A stretch of DNA of 64,000 nucleotides from Hermodice carunculata (GCA_964020975.1 OZ026624.1:68769791-68833790); one strand, 5' to 3'; positions 9,918-24,137 are shown, counted from the first letter of the stretch. Numbers and translations are program-made. The notes: generated by a model from the sequence alone, not told the origin.

Positions 9918-10228
9918 GATGACGGCTGGGCAAAATGTTGTTTTTAAGCAAGCTTCCGTTGCCTGCAAACAAACATTGAGCATACACGTAGGAGTGAATT
10001 ACTTCAGGGATTTAACAGTGAGTTCATCCAACAACCCATGCTGCTTGCCTTGGTTACTGTATCGATTTGTTGATTATAACAACTGTGATCTCTCCCCTTA
10101 GACTCAGGACAAACCCTGGTACTTCACGTTCACACAGTCTGCCAATGATTTCCTGAGACATGCGCATTTGTCGCTCCCGATCATTTACTCCATCAGTGGT
10201 CTCTTCATATACATGTATGCTCAAGAGA
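9918..10228 (+). CDS. Candidate host exon pair with a membrane segment
   Basis: Two short blocks look like exons. The first (9918-10017) follows TTTCTCTGGGTTTACAG, opens with ATG at 9919 (MTAGQNVVFKQAS...) and ends at a strong donor, GTGAGT, in phase 0. An 84-bp intron ends in CTCTCCCCTTAG. The second block (10102-10228) continues the frame as TQDKPWYFTFTQSANDFLRH followed by a hydrophobic AHLSLPIIYSISGLFIYMYAQ segment, then a GTACGT donor. Matching phases, splice sites and the amphipathic-then-membrane layout favour a real gene start. The pattern faintly recalls the first membrane segment of ELO fatty-acid elongases, but the likeness is weak and no next exon was found downstream. It could be chance. 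Confidence 0.35.
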
Positions 10229-11529
10229 GTACGTACTCCACTTGTGTCACTCCATTGTATGACTTAATGTCTAACAAATGCAAATTACATTTATAGCTTA
10301 GTGTTTTGGGCATATTTCGAAAAAGGAAACTAATCTGGAGTACTACCATGATACATTCTACAAAATGTAGAAGGAAACTAGAACCGTTTATAGTAATATT
10401 TTCATTACATGTCCAAATCAACGATCAAATGTGACACCGTCCATGTATTAAAAGTCATCCCTGCGTTTAACGTTAAAGAGAGAAGATAACATAGATGTGC
10501 TTCTTCGCGGATGTATGTTTCAATATCAAACAATGCACTATTTTATACCCTAATTTTGGTAATATCTAAATATATTCATGGTTTACATGAGTTGATATAA
10601 TTTGTTCATGCATTGTGGGTTTATGGTGCACTGTGTTCATGATGGAAGCACTGCTTTAGAGGCAGGATAGCTCGAAACCCTAGTACATGAAAGGCCAGGC
10701 CGGGTACAAAGAAAGCTCAAGGTGAAGCATCTGTTCCTTTACCCATTTGCCAATGAATGTAAATCAAGTACAGTCTATCTTTCGACGCAATTATTGTTTT
10801 CGTTTGTTTGTGTTTCTTTCTTGTTGTTTAAATGACAATTGAGTGATGTAGGTACAGATGTACCAACTCAAAGAATTTTAGCCAGCGCTCACTGCCTGGC
10901 GAAATTGCAGTATAAGGTTAAACAATTTCTACAGAATCTTATCTTATTGCCATTGATTAACGTTTGAGCTCTCTCACATACATAACATGTGGATCTCTTG
11001 TACTGTTCAAATGGTTTTTCAATTTGTTACCACGCCTTCTCAGACAATCCAAAAGCCTGCTCCCTTTGTCATCCATGGCTTTTGCGCTATTAAAAGCTAT
11101 GAATCTCCCGTGTTGACTAAAGCTCTGTCAACATTCGTGGTATACCCACCATGAGTGTAAGCGAGTTATATATTTGAATGGGATTATTAACGAAATGTGA
11201 TCAAAAAGTATATTCCTGGTATATATCTTTAAATGTGGTCTTCAAAGGTAAATGGTTTGTCAAAGTTGCAGCTTAGTAGTCCTGCGTAAGCAGTTCTGTT
11301 CCACCGAGATTGGGTGACATAAATTCACAAAATTGACACCACATGGCACCTTTTGATGATGGTACATGTAGTTGGCAATGGAAGGGTATATATTAAATTT
11401 TAATACAAATATATACATAGCTATTCAATAGAAATAATAATTGATTTGACAGATCGAAAAAACCTCTGAAACAAAACTCTAATGGAATTTACTGTGGTAA
11501 TGACCTTATCTGGATACAGGTACAGTAGC
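10229..11529. other. No gene seen
   Basis: Would be intronic if the exon pair just upstream is real. AT-rich DNA with no recognised motif on either strand. Confidence 0.45.
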
Positions 11530-11830
11530 TTGTGTAAACAAACGAAAAACATACAAACAAACACAAAAAACAAAAAACAAAAAGCAAAAAACAAAAAACA
11601 AAAACAAAACAAAAAAAAATATATTGAAAAATATATTTAAAAAAACAAACAAACAAAAACAGCTCAGGAAACTTATTATTATTTTGTTAATAATTAGCTA
11701 TATTTCTGTGTTAACAAACAAAAAAAAAACAAACAAACAAACAAACAAAAAACAAAAAAAACAACAAAAAACAGCTCAGGAAACTTATCATTATTTTGTT
11801 AATAATTAGCTATATTTCTGTGCTACCATT
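11530..11830. repeat. A-rich (AAAAC)n block with 112-bp tandem duplication
   Basis: Poly-purine AAAAC/AAAC runs frame two near-identical copies of a segment starting AGCTCAGGAAACTTAT, at 11661 and 11773 (period 112 bp). The copies differ at very few positions, so the duplication is recent. Confidence 0.85.
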
Positions 11831-12367
11831 GGTCACGGTGTGTCGGCAGCCCGGTCACTCTGGTCAGTCATTCCTAACAGACGCCACTTATATTGATTGT
11901 TCATGATTGAAAGTGAAGCGCCTCTATGTGACAGAAATATGAACTTGCATGCATGCTTCAACTGGCGCCAGGTGGTCTTGCAGCTTTACCTGGGCTCTTT
12001 TATACATGGCGACAATATAGAGCTACATCCAAACCGCGCCCCTTTCAGCATTGATTTGAATATGGATAGTAAGGAACTTTTACGATCCAAATTTGAGAAG
12101 AAAAAAGAGGAACATTGTTAAGGACAAGGGAAATGGCCATGCAATATTTGTGAAAAAACTTTAGTTTCCGGCACCAACGAGTTGCAAGTAATAAATGGGG
12201 CTACAATTTAGTGAAAGGGCCTTTTGCCACTGTACCTGTTAACATATCTGTGGTATTTAGACACATCGTTACAGTGACCCACCTTATTCCTGTTCACTAA
12301 TTGTAATTTTGTACACGTTACGTGGTCTCTAGTAGTAACGTGTTACTAGTAGATACAAGATATAAGA
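11831..12367. other. No gene seen
   Basis: Ordinary AT-rich DNA. The small plus-strand frame at 11897-12121 has no recognisable motif. Confidence 0.45.
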
Positions 12368-12477
12368 TACAAGCCAGTGAAATCCAACCAGTATGGCATC
12401 TTGTGCAATGGGTGTGATAAGTGGTTCCATTGTAATTGCATCAACATGCCTTTTCCTCTCCTCTTCTCCAATCTGTA
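12368..12477 (+). pseudogene. PHD zinc-finger fragment, probably from a LINE
   Basis: The plus strand reads YKPVKSNQYGILCNGC then DKWFHCNCINM before a stop. CxxC followed by the W[FY]H.xC core is the second half of a PHD finger, and the PVKSNQ.GILC(D/N)GC form is one I know from N-terminal regions of molluscan non-LTR retrotransposon proteins. The first CxxC pair and everything downstream are missing, so it is a scrap. Host PHD proteins are the alternative source, less likely given the setting. Confidence 0.55.
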
Positions 12478-15347
12478 GGTAATGTGATGTACCAACTATC
12501 AATTATCTGGCGGTTCAACACTTCCATGTCTGTATCGTCACTGCTTGTACAAGAAGTCTTCGTAAAGGCAATGTGACTGTTGACCAATAATTATTGTTTT
12601 TTGAAATAAAATATGCTTAAAACAACATGCCTTATTATGTCTGTACAGACCTGGGGATGAGTGGCAATGAATGGTTTTCTTGTTCTTGCATACTGCCATA
12701 TTTCAGTAAATCACATTTTAAGGACTCAATACACTCATTTAATACACCAGATTAACTTAATAGCTCAGTTGAGAAGCATTTACCACATGACTATCCTAAA
12801 ATGTGCAGTGACTTACCGATCAGATATCCACATAGTGGTCTTTTTTTATATATTAACATCAACAGTGTTAGATATAAGTTCCATAAACTTCAGCCAAGGT
12901 TTTCAGCTAAGGTTTTCAGGCAGAACAAATCAGTTAGAGTTTTACTAAATTGTTAATGTGAGTTTACTAATACACATGTCGACTGTTTGCCTGGCATAAA
13001 TCGCGAATGACGGGCCTGAAGCAAATCATGAAATATCCCAAAGCCCGTCTCACTGTCGGCGTCGTTGAGTCCATAATTCATGTTATGTTCCAGGCAAAAG
13101 GTCTTTATCTGATAATTAGGCCACAATTATGCGTAGGCTGATGAAGGGTTGACCATTGGCCCACCACATCCTTTAGTTAAACCTATATTGCCATATGCAT
13201 ACAGAACCAGATTTAGTTTTCCCCTACTGCAACATATATCTGGGATTATACAAAGCAGCTTGTGACACAAATTACATATCAGTTGCTACCAAATTCATGA
13301 CAATATCAGCAACCAAAGTAGCATTGTCCCAGTAAGGAAATTTGCTACGGTTTTCACGCAGAACAAATCAGTTATCACTGTCACGACTGTATGTCTTTAA
13401 TCATGTGCACAATGGCGGGCAATATAACGTGACTCAAAATGCTGTAAGTTAAAGCCAGATTTGTGGGCAGTGCAGCAATGGACTGTGCAGAGCATGTGAC
13501 CATTTTGGTTATCGAAGCAGCAATAACGTGTTTTTTTTTTTTAGGTATATACGCAGAGAACATGTACATCAGTGTGTTATTGTTAATAGCTCTCGTTGAA
13601 TACCTTGACAAACATAATTTCCCACCTTCCCACACATTTTTATTAAAACTAGTCACGCATATACATAATTATTCTTGATTTTTTAAGGTCTGATCGTTTG
13701 CATGTATATTATTTACCCGTTGTGAAATAGTCAATACCATTACCATATCAGATTAGAGGTGCAAAAACCTACAAAAGTATATCATTCCCGTTCAAGTCAA
13801 TAAACGTAAAGCCTTATATGTTGATTGGTACTTAGGGAACTTTCAATATCATTTTCGACCCCAACCTTGCAAACAAGCAAGAATCCGTTCATTCATCGGC
13901 CTCATTAACATGCTCGCATAAAAAAATCACAAGACACTACACTTAATATTCTAAATTGAAAACAGGAACACAAAGACATAGCAGCAAGCACAAAATTTAA
14001 AGGCAGATGAAATACTAGATGCTAAAACCCATCTCTATAAAAAAAAGAGCGGACACATGTCTTAAATGATATTTATAATATCCCATCAAAAACCATGTCA
14101 CTCGTAACAGATTTATGTACCAATTTCTACGTCGGTACAAACATTCAATTTCTAATCAGTACAAAAGTCCATAATATCAAAAGATTATTCTGTTGAAATG
14201 AAAAAAAAATCTTCTGCGTGACTTTGAACATGTTAAAGATACAGCACAAGTGTCATCGGGGCAGTAGGTATTGTGGAAAAAACGCACTGGGATCCTTGAT
14301 CAGGTTATGCCTATTCGAAGGAAATGGGAATGCATGGCATCAGTTTCGGTATCACCTTTTATGTTTTGATTCCAATAGCCAATTTGTTTGGATAAAATCG
14401 ATGTGAAGATTATTGGAGAGTTTGGCCACACAAACCTTCCCCAGCTCCGAATAGAACACAAATACTTCAGACAGCTACATTTGAATCTTGCGTAAATATA
14501 ACTTGGGGCATTCATATCTTCTCGAGCACCTTATGGATTATCTTATATATTACACATTGGACGGGATTAATTGGTTTCTGTAGCACCAAATTACATATTA
14601 ACAACCACTTGATCTAAGCACATACAGCTTTTCAACCAAATGTCACCTGTGGATTCTGATAAGCACCGTGTGGCGTAAACCATCGTAGGTCCGTGGCTGC
14701 TTGCTGACGAGTTCTGTAATTATGGAATGACAAACGAGATGTTACACAAGTACTTATTGTATGTATGCGGAGGAGTCAGTCAAGTTCTGTTCAGTAAGAG
14801 GGAATAATAGTACCATTCTAGATTGATGATTGCCGCCTTCACCACCAGGTGCAAATGTCAGGGGCCAAGTGCAAGTGGACTCAAGCTGGCCGACATTGGG
14901 CATATGTTTGTTATGAATAAATGAAATGGCGTACGCATTCAAAGTCATAATCTAAATTTACCATCTTATCGCGAGGCTCTACCTAGAATATATTTTCTGC
15001 TAGTAAAACCTTGCTAGGCTTTGCTTTTGATATAATTTGCAAAGCAACAGAAATATGCATCAATGGGTTCAAAAAGATGGGGGAATTGAGTGTCACGTGA
15101 GACGCACTGCCTTTCTGTGCTGCCATGTTCTTCTCTATCGGGTGGTCAGGAGATGGTCATTGTTGGCAATTCCTTAAAGTCGCCATATAAATGCCGACAT
15201 CGATTTATTACACTGGTTTTCATTTGTTTGTCACTGAGCTCATTATTCTAGGCACCAATATAGTTTTATCCCACCTTCATTAGCTGTTTAACTGAATTAT
15301 ACTTATTATTTGTTTGTTTGTTTTTTGAAGTGATGACTCAAACACAA
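12478..15347. other. No gene seen
   Basis: Almost 3 kb without a supportable gene. One short word cluster (TTTTCAGGCAGAACAAATCAG at about 12914, TTTTCACGCAGAACAAATCAG at about 13352) recurs, suggesting a small diverged duplication. A T-run lies at 13530-13541. Confidence 0.45.
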
Positions 15348-15369
15348 TATATATATATATATATATATG
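15348..15369. repeat. (TA)n microsatellite
   Basis: Short pure TA run of about 22 bp. Confidence 0.9.
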
Positions 15370-15900
15370 ACTCTATGGTTTCGTTTCAATAATAAACTTC
15401 ACATCAGTGACACAAGTCAGGACGTGGCAATTAGGAGGAACAAGTGTTGCTATGCATAACGACATCCCCCTTTTCCAAAAAATATAAGATGTGACAGAGA
15501 ATGCACGGCCCGACATTTCCCACCGAAAATCAAAATCAATTTGGAGAAAAATATCCTACAGACCGCAAAACAAAGCATAATTTATGGATGTACTTACAGA
15601 TTGTAGTTTAAACTGTTACGAATTTTATACTGTTAGGCGGTTTTCAATGTCAATGTTGATTTAAACAGGGTCTCAGCTTTAATGAAACAAATTACAGAAC
15701 TTTGTTATTCATTATATGTGAATCATTCTTAGTCCATCTTTATGGACCTATTATTGAGGCTATTACCTGGATGGTTCCGTTAAATCATGTAGATTAAAAA
15801 GTCAAACACAAACGTGGTTGACTGCAGCGCTATTAATTAAATATTCGAGATAGATCGACGTACTCATCCAGTCAAGGGACCACCAGGGCACCAATCTATA
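15370..15900. other. No gene seen
   Basis: AT-rich flank of the Tc1 element, ending in the TA target dinucleotide at 15899-15900. Confidence 0.5.
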
Positions 15901-15928
15901 CTGAACCAAACAAAAAACGCAACCCTTA
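15901..15928. repeat. Left TIR of Tc1 element
   Basis: CTGAACCAAACAAAAAACGC followed by AACCC; inverted partner at 17562-17591 with a one- or two-base gap in the A-run. Confidence 0.88.
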
Positions 15929-16110
15929 AACTTTTTAACTTAAATATTTATTGTTACTTTCATATCACAGAAACAAATTAGATCCATATTCTGCAGTCTT
16001 TTTGGCATAACATGTGAAAAACAAAAACTTGAAACTGTCAACGAGGGCGCGACCAGCTGGCAATAAACAGGGCAACATTGATTTGTAAAGTTCACAAATT
16101 AGCATGTCCA

Positions 16111-17127
16111 CTAATACTGTGTGTGACCACCATCAGCATCTGTAACTGCTATGCAACGTCGGCGCATGGATGACACTAGCCGCTGCACCATCTGCCTGGG
16201 CACACGATCCCACTCTTCTTGAAGAGCCTGGCGAAGCTGCTGGCGGTTGGCGGGCACTGGATCCCGTCTCCGAACACGCTGGTCAAGGTAGTCCCAAAGA
16301 TGCTCAATGGGATTGATATCAGGTGAGAAGGCTGGCCATGGCAAAACGTTAATTCCTTCTCCTTGCAGAAAATCCATCGTCAGTCTAGCGGCATGGGGCC
16401 GAGCATTGTCCTGTTGAAGCAAGTGTAGTTGGTGGTGTCTAATGAAAGGGACAGCCACAGGCTGAAGGATCTCATCCGTGTAAAGGGCAGCTTTAAGATT
16501 GCCTTCAATGAAGATTAGCTGGGTTTTGGCTGTGAATGAAATTCCACCCCACACCATCACTGATGCACCTCCAAATCGATCTGTTTCCAGCACACAGGCA
16601 TATGAGTAGTGTTCTCCCCTTCGTTGCCGAACACGTGTCCTACCATCTGCATGATACAGGGTGAAGCGGGATTCATCGGTGAATAGCACATCCCTCCACT
16701 GTTGATGGGTCCAGCGAGTATGGGCAGTAGCCCATTGTCGTTGGGCTTGCCTTCTTGCCTGTGTCAAAATTTGACCCCTGTAAGGACGCCTGGCGTGTAG
16801 ATGGTGTTCTTGTAGTCTATTACGGACTGTCTGGGCAGATATTCTGTTATTGGTTCTGCCAAGTGTCTGTTGTGCAGTTCTAGTGGCTGGTCGAGTTCTG
16901 TTCTGCAGATGTGACACCCTGCTGTGTCTGTCTTGTGCAGGTGTGGTTTCTCTTGGTCTCCCAGGACGCTGTCTATCAGCTGTGGCCCCAGTCACCTGGA
17001 ATCTGGTAGCAAGTCTGGATATAGTGGATTTGTGGACTTGCAGTCTTCTTGCCACCTCTGCTGCAGATAAACCAGCCTGTAGCATGCCAATTCCTCTCTC
17101 CCGATCTACTGTTGATAATCGACCCAT
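16111..17127 (-). CDS. Tc1-like DD34E transposase
   Basis: Cut-and-paste transposase acting on its own TIRs in the nucleus. The start chosen is the Met of MGRLSTVDRERG (338 codons), because related proteins begin there; an in-frame ATG 33 bp upstream would add MGFIWHSIPRT. Residues 1-60 form a paired-type helix-turn-helix (AGLSAAEVARRLQVHKSTIS), then comes a GRPR hook near 56-59 and a second HTH around 95-110. The catalytic triad is visible: D151 in LFTDESRF, D240 in QQDNARPHAA and E275 in NPIEHLWD, with 34 residues between the last two. WGGIS sits between as usual. No stop or frame change interrupts it, and the length is normal for Tc1. The coding part is more GC-rich than its surroundings, consistent with recent arrival. 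Confidence 0.95.
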   Translation of the reverse strand: MGRLSTVDRERGIGMLQAGLSAAEVARRLQVHKSTISRLATRFQVTGATADRQRPGRPRETTPAQDRHSRVSHLQNRTRPATRTAQQTLGRTNNRISAQTVRNRLQEHHLHARRPYRGQILTQARRQAQRQWATAHTRWTHQQWRDVLFTDESRFTLYHADGRTRVRQRRGEHYSYACVLETDRFGGASVMVWGGISFTAKTQLIFIEGNLKAALYTDEILQPVAVPFIRHHQLHLLQQDNARPHAARLTMDFLQGEGINVLPWPAFSPDINPIEHLWDYLDQRVRRRDPVPANRQQLRQALQEEWDRVPRQMVQRLVSSMRRRCIAVTDADGGHTQY

Positions 17128-17561
17128 AGTTCTTGGAATACTGTGCCAAATGAATCCCATGCTGCCCTTTTATTGTCCGTGAGGGGCTACACCCAACCAG
17201 TAAAGGTGCGAATGTTTTAGTCATTTGGGTAACACTGAATCCTGCAGTTGTCCTTCATTCAGCACAACCACCAAACTTTGAAAGCCTCATATCCTCGCAC
17301 ACAGTTACGCTTGGGCTGATTTCAATGTGGCCTTTTCCTGTCCCAGAATCAAAGACTTGGCAACTTTAATTTCAGGTGTCAGAGACTTGCGTATAATAGC
17401 CTGCTGTAGTCACCCTTGATTCATGACAATGACCCCATGGCAAGGTCAGGGTACTCGACCTTGAGGTCGCACTACTTGGTGCATTATTTTAGACTGATTT
17501 AACAACGGTTCGTATATTTCTGAACTTTAAATACAGTTCCAATGTGAAAATAAACCCAAAT

Positions 17562-17591
17562 GAAAAAGTTGCGTTATTTTTTTTGGTTCAG
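17562..17591. repeat. Right TIR of Tc1 element
   Basis: Reads GTTGCGTTATTTTTTTTGG followed by TTCAG into the flanking TA. Inverse of the left end. Confidence 0.88.
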
Positions 17592-17874
17592 TATATATCA
17601 AGCAGGCTGTACCGCGAGGAATTCGGTACAAAGAACGGCGAAATCAGCAAAATGCCAATACTTCCGAACCGTATATGTTTCTGAAGCTCGCAAATGTGCA
17701 TGTACTTGTACACGACTCCCGGGACATGACTATGATGCTTTTTAATTCTTATCCAGTCCAGATCAGTTGATTTTGTTCTCTTTGATTGACTGAGTTTCTG
17801 TGATCATCCTACTCAACTGAAGAATTAATCGTTTAAATTTGATTGTGTATTAAGACCCGAATGTTTGGGTCTCT
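17592..17874. other. No gene seen
   Basis: Short AT-rich spacer between the Tc1 element and the SINE. Confidence 0.5.
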
Positions 17875-18110
17875 TTGTGTGCATGCTTGGCGGAGCTGCA
17901 ACTCGCTTGCCTTTATCTCTGCGGCCCGGGTTCGATTCATGGCCATGGTTGCAAGTGAAAAGTGTTCCTACCACTCTATCTGTGCACGGTGGTTTTATAC
18001 GGAGACCTTCGGTTTATTCCACCATAAAGGTAGGGAAGTAATCGTCAACATCTGTGCAACAGAGAGTGAGTCATATACTCTTGGCCTGGTTCGCAATTCG
18101 GTCCATACTT
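17875..18110 (+). mobile_element. tRNA-derived SINE
   Basis: A box-like TGGCGGAGCTGC at 17888 and a B box-like GGTTCGATTC at 17929 have the roughly 40-bp spacing of a Pol III internal promoter in a tRNA-derived head. The body that follows (GTGAAAAGTGTTCCTACC, then TGTGCACGGTGGTTTTATAC and TTCGGTTTATTCCACCATAAA) is a form I recognise from SINE central regions in molluscs and other invertebrates. The 3' end is uncertain. Confidence 0.7.
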
Positions 18111-20642
<2,532 letters not shown>

Positions 20643-20954
20643 AGTTCAGAATATCACCATTCCTATTCATAATGATCCAATCAAGTACCTTGCGTAGTGT
20701 GCTACTTAAAGCAACCCCTCTGTATGTATTTTAATTGCTCAGAAACTATCATTTTTTCGGGGATCAAATTCAAGGATATACGCAGAATACTTCCTGGTAT
20801 AAACCCATGCCTCAGCATTGCAGTGAATAATAATGATAAAAGGTGATCTGAATAATAATGATCAAGCTCTGTATCATGTTCACTGAGATGTAAAAATTAA
20901 ATTATGGATCGTACATACTCTACAGCCACAGATGGGGCAAGTGTCACCTTCTAA

Positions 20955-22300
20955 CCGTCACCAAATTGTTATTGTATCAATTCATCATACAACATTTTCA
21001 TTTCATTTGCGTAAAAAGAGACAGATTTATATAAACATGCATACTTTTTGGCGTAAAGATCTGTAATGTAATCGTGATTTACTATGTCACCAATTACACT
21101 TGATGTTATATTCGCTTTTCCTTTAATCCTCTTAATAACATTCCAGAATTCTCTACGGTAATTAGATGCCATGAAATTAGCAATCTGATCAGCAATATGC
21201 ATGCCATCATTCATTTTGACAGATCTAAGTACGTAGTGGTATTAGCACGTGTGGTAAAGAGGATAAGACACCCCCTCTGGATGAATTGTTATTCGTCCAA
21301 ATTTCATGCCATAAATATGTTTTTGTTTTTTTTTTTTTGTTTTTTTGTGTGGGTTTTTTTTGTTTTGTTTTTTGTTTTTTGTGTTTTTTTTTTTGCATTG
21401 AATGCATCCGGTTGGATATCAATCAAGTCTAATTTATGATACAGAGTTAATTTATATATACGCACAATTTCATCAGATGTCCGATGGGACATAAGCTTAG
21501 GTTGACATTTGACAATAGACATGATAAAGGAGTCAGCTTAAAATTTCTGTATAACTAATACAACTTCTCTCGGAGAGTGGTCAGACCAATTATCACCATC
21601 ATGGTAGTGATGGGACTTTAAGACAAGATGACAAAATTTATCTGGTACAATAAAATGAACAATGGAAGTTCTGTCGCCATTTTCTTTACTTTCAACTAAA
21701 CTTCACTCTATTTTTATCATGCAATAATAAACACTCAAGGTCTTCTTCTTTGAGAAACTATTTAAGCTTAATAGTGTCAGAAGACCTTTGTCTTGACATA
21801 TCAGTGTTCAAGTCACCACCGCCAACAACATAATTTGCATCAGTTTCTTGCATCTTACATGACACCTCATTCAAAATACCTTGGTATTCTTCTGCATTGG
21901 TACGGGCTGAATCAAAAGGAATATATACATTTACCAAAATCAAAAGGAGAACCATTCATGTCTATTGTTATAGAACAAACCCATTTAGATTTTAAAGCCA
22001 CAGAAGTATTTTATATTGAAGACTTTGTTTCTTCCAAAGGATTGCAAAATCTCCAGAGGATCTACCACTTTTTATTCAAAATTATACATGCCGGCAACAC
22101 GACGTACATAAATTTGTGGATTTCTGTTTTCAAAAGTATATGTTTTGTTCCAGCGGTCAGTGTTCATGGACAAATACATTATCGTTTTTTGCCCGGTAAG
22201 GTTGTTAAGATATTGAAACCTTCCAACTCCAAAACTCTGAGGGCTATATGTAGATATAGCAAGGTTTGTCAGTAGTTATAAGGAGGCTACTGAGATGGTG
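20955..22300 (-). mobile_element. LINE fragment: endonuclease and linker
   Basis: Minus-strand remains of the 5' half of a LINE ORF2, frames broken several times. In order: GGFAILWKKQS (about 22050), NVYIPFD and GGGDLNTD (21955-21770; the latter the GDxN endonuclease motif), then DGDNWSDHSP (about 21590; the SDHxP motif of APE endonucleases). Next is a linker KCQPKLMSHRTSDEIVRIYKL and a T-rich insertion at 21315-21395, then FWNVIKRIKGKANIT...DLYAKKYACLYKSVS (21150-21000), the segment just before reverse transcriptase in CR1/Jockey-type LINEs. It stops at about 20955 with no RT following, so the 3' half was lost. The APE type is clear, the clade is not. Confidence 0.75.
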
Positions 22301-22439
22301 ATTTTGAAGATGGTAAATTCAGAACCTCTAAGCTTTCACGCTTCGACGGAACATATGTCCATACTTTAATTCTTCTTAAAGGACTTGAACCTGGATAAAG
22401 GGTACGACTTAAACATATACAATTTTACACAGTTTGCCA
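22301..22439. other. Spacer between two LINE fragments
   Basis: Short AT-rich DNA; no feature recognised. Confidence 0.4.
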
Positions 22440-24000
22440 AGAGACTCATTAGCCTATATAAATGCCTCCTGTACAATATGACATTACAACATTGAAATGG
22501 CGGACACCATTGCACAGATAAATCGACGTATACAGGACTTCAAATTGGAAAATATAGATCAAGATATTGAATCGGTGTGCGAGCTTATACACATTATCTG
22601 TCCTGAACAAAAATGAAAGTGTGATAACTGCCCAAATGAATATTCCTAATATTTTAAACCTTCCAGAAATCTTCTTTTTCATTCATTTAACACTATTTCC
22701 AAACAGTAACATTCTTAAGTTGAATTTGCCAGGGGCTATTTTATTTGTTTGTAGATCATCCTTTACCGAATTATATTTATTACACTGAAAGAAAAAGTGA
22801 TAATTATTTTGTATATCCGCTCCCTTAGAACATACAGAATAATTGCAATTTTTCCTTTTACCAACATAATAAAGATCGTTACATTTAGGTTTGGTTTTGT
22901 TACGTTAACCTGAAAATTGTCCAGATGATCAATATTTCTAACAATTTTAGGTTTCATATTCCTTTCACGATTGACAGAGGGAAGAAAGAAGCTGTAGAAT
23001 GTGTTTCGTTTGGCCTCAATGGCCTGTAATTGGTTAGTTCTGAGCGAAACTATTCAGGTAATAACTGCTAAAGATATCCAAAAGCAAGTCCATTAATAAT
23101 TGTGAATAACTGTACCATGTTTTGCTTTCCCCTACGTTCTGCCAGTATTTACCAACCTGTCTCAGTATATATCTGTTCAATACTTGTTTGGGCGAGCGCC
23201 CCAGTCACTACCCGCACAGCAGCCAGTTGAATGGTTTTCACTCGATCTTTGTCATATTGAGTGCATCCATCCCTGACCACGCTTGCATATCCAAGGCAAG
23301 GGAGAACAAACGAAATGTCGAGTGATTCCAACCATCTCCTGTTGATTTTGTAACGGTAAACGTTTTAGGATACCAACTAACTTATTAACTTTGGAAACCA
23401 TTAACTTTAGAGTTGACAATAAAAGATCTGCAGAAAACCAAACACCCGAGTGCTTGTGCACAGTGACATTTTCAAGATTCTTATAATTGATGTAAGGTTG
23501 GGATGATCTACATCCCTTTTTCTTTTGGCTAAGTATCATTGATTCAGTTTTATAAGGGTTGCGGAAGACAAGTCAGTGATTGGACCATTGTGTCTACGAG
23601 CCTATGTCTTGCTTGAATGACTCCGCTGATTCAACTGGATCATCGTTGGCAATATACAATGTCGTATCATCAGGAAAGGGACATATATCTGATTTAACAG
23701 TTTCGAACATAGTATTGGCATATAAAAGGAACAACAAAGCCCCCCCCCCCCAAAAAAACCCTTGTGATGCCTTTTCTATTGTCACCCCGAGACAAGGACT
23801 GACCCTGAATAATGACCTTTTGGGTTCTTGCATGGAAACAGTCTTCCAGCTTGCAGAGAAAAAGAGCTTGATATACACTGCAGGTCGTGCACCTCAAAAT
23901 CAGTGCGTGTCATGTAAGCTCTAGGGTCATCAACATTTGTGGTTTAATCTGCTCCTGGCTTAACCAGTAACAATTGTGTGTCGTCTGCATTCTTGTTGTA
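22440..24000 (-). mobile_element. LINE fragment: reverse transcriptase and C-terminus
   Basis: Minus-strand 3' half of a LINE. RT motif region LLFLLYANTM..., then FPDDTTLYI in the place of YADD (about 23665). A thumb follows (VHKHSGVWFSADL, SKVNKLVGILKRL), then YASVVRDGCTQYDKDR..IQLAAVRVVTG (about 23260) and the C-terminal R.NTFYSFFPLSIV. The end is CNYSVCSKGAD.QNNYHFFFQCNKY (about 22840), the CxxC...H..C close typical of these LINEs. Frames change several times. A second, separate ADDTQLLLV scrap at about 23960 looks like the RT core of another LINE copy. The same family recurs at 32.1-33.2 kb. Confidence 0.78.
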
Positions 24001-24134
24001 GACGCTTTTATATCTCTAATCTGGATAAGTAAAACCCTCGGAATCCTGAAATCTGGTCGCCGGGATATATCTATGAGAATTGTAATAACCGTCGTCTCAA
24101 AAACGTTTGATTCTTGATGTTTTAAATTGGTCTT

Positions 24135-24137
<3 letters not shown>

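Larger units (their letters stand above)
15901..17591 (-). mobile_element. Complete-looking Tc1/mariner element
   Basis: A 1,691-bp element starting CTGAACCAAA at 15901 and ending TTGGTTCAG at 17591, flanked on both sides by TA, the diagnostic Tc1/mariner duplication. Inverted repeats run about 28 bp (CTGAACCAAAC...ACGCAAC against CTGAACCAAAA...ACGCAAC). The single minus-strand gene is uninterrupted. Layout, length and open frame indicate a young copy that may still be functional. Confidence 0.92.

Noticed and set aside
10625-10740. B box-like GGGTTTCGAGC word on the minus strand
   Set aside because: No A box at a sensible distance, so no SINE or tRNA call.
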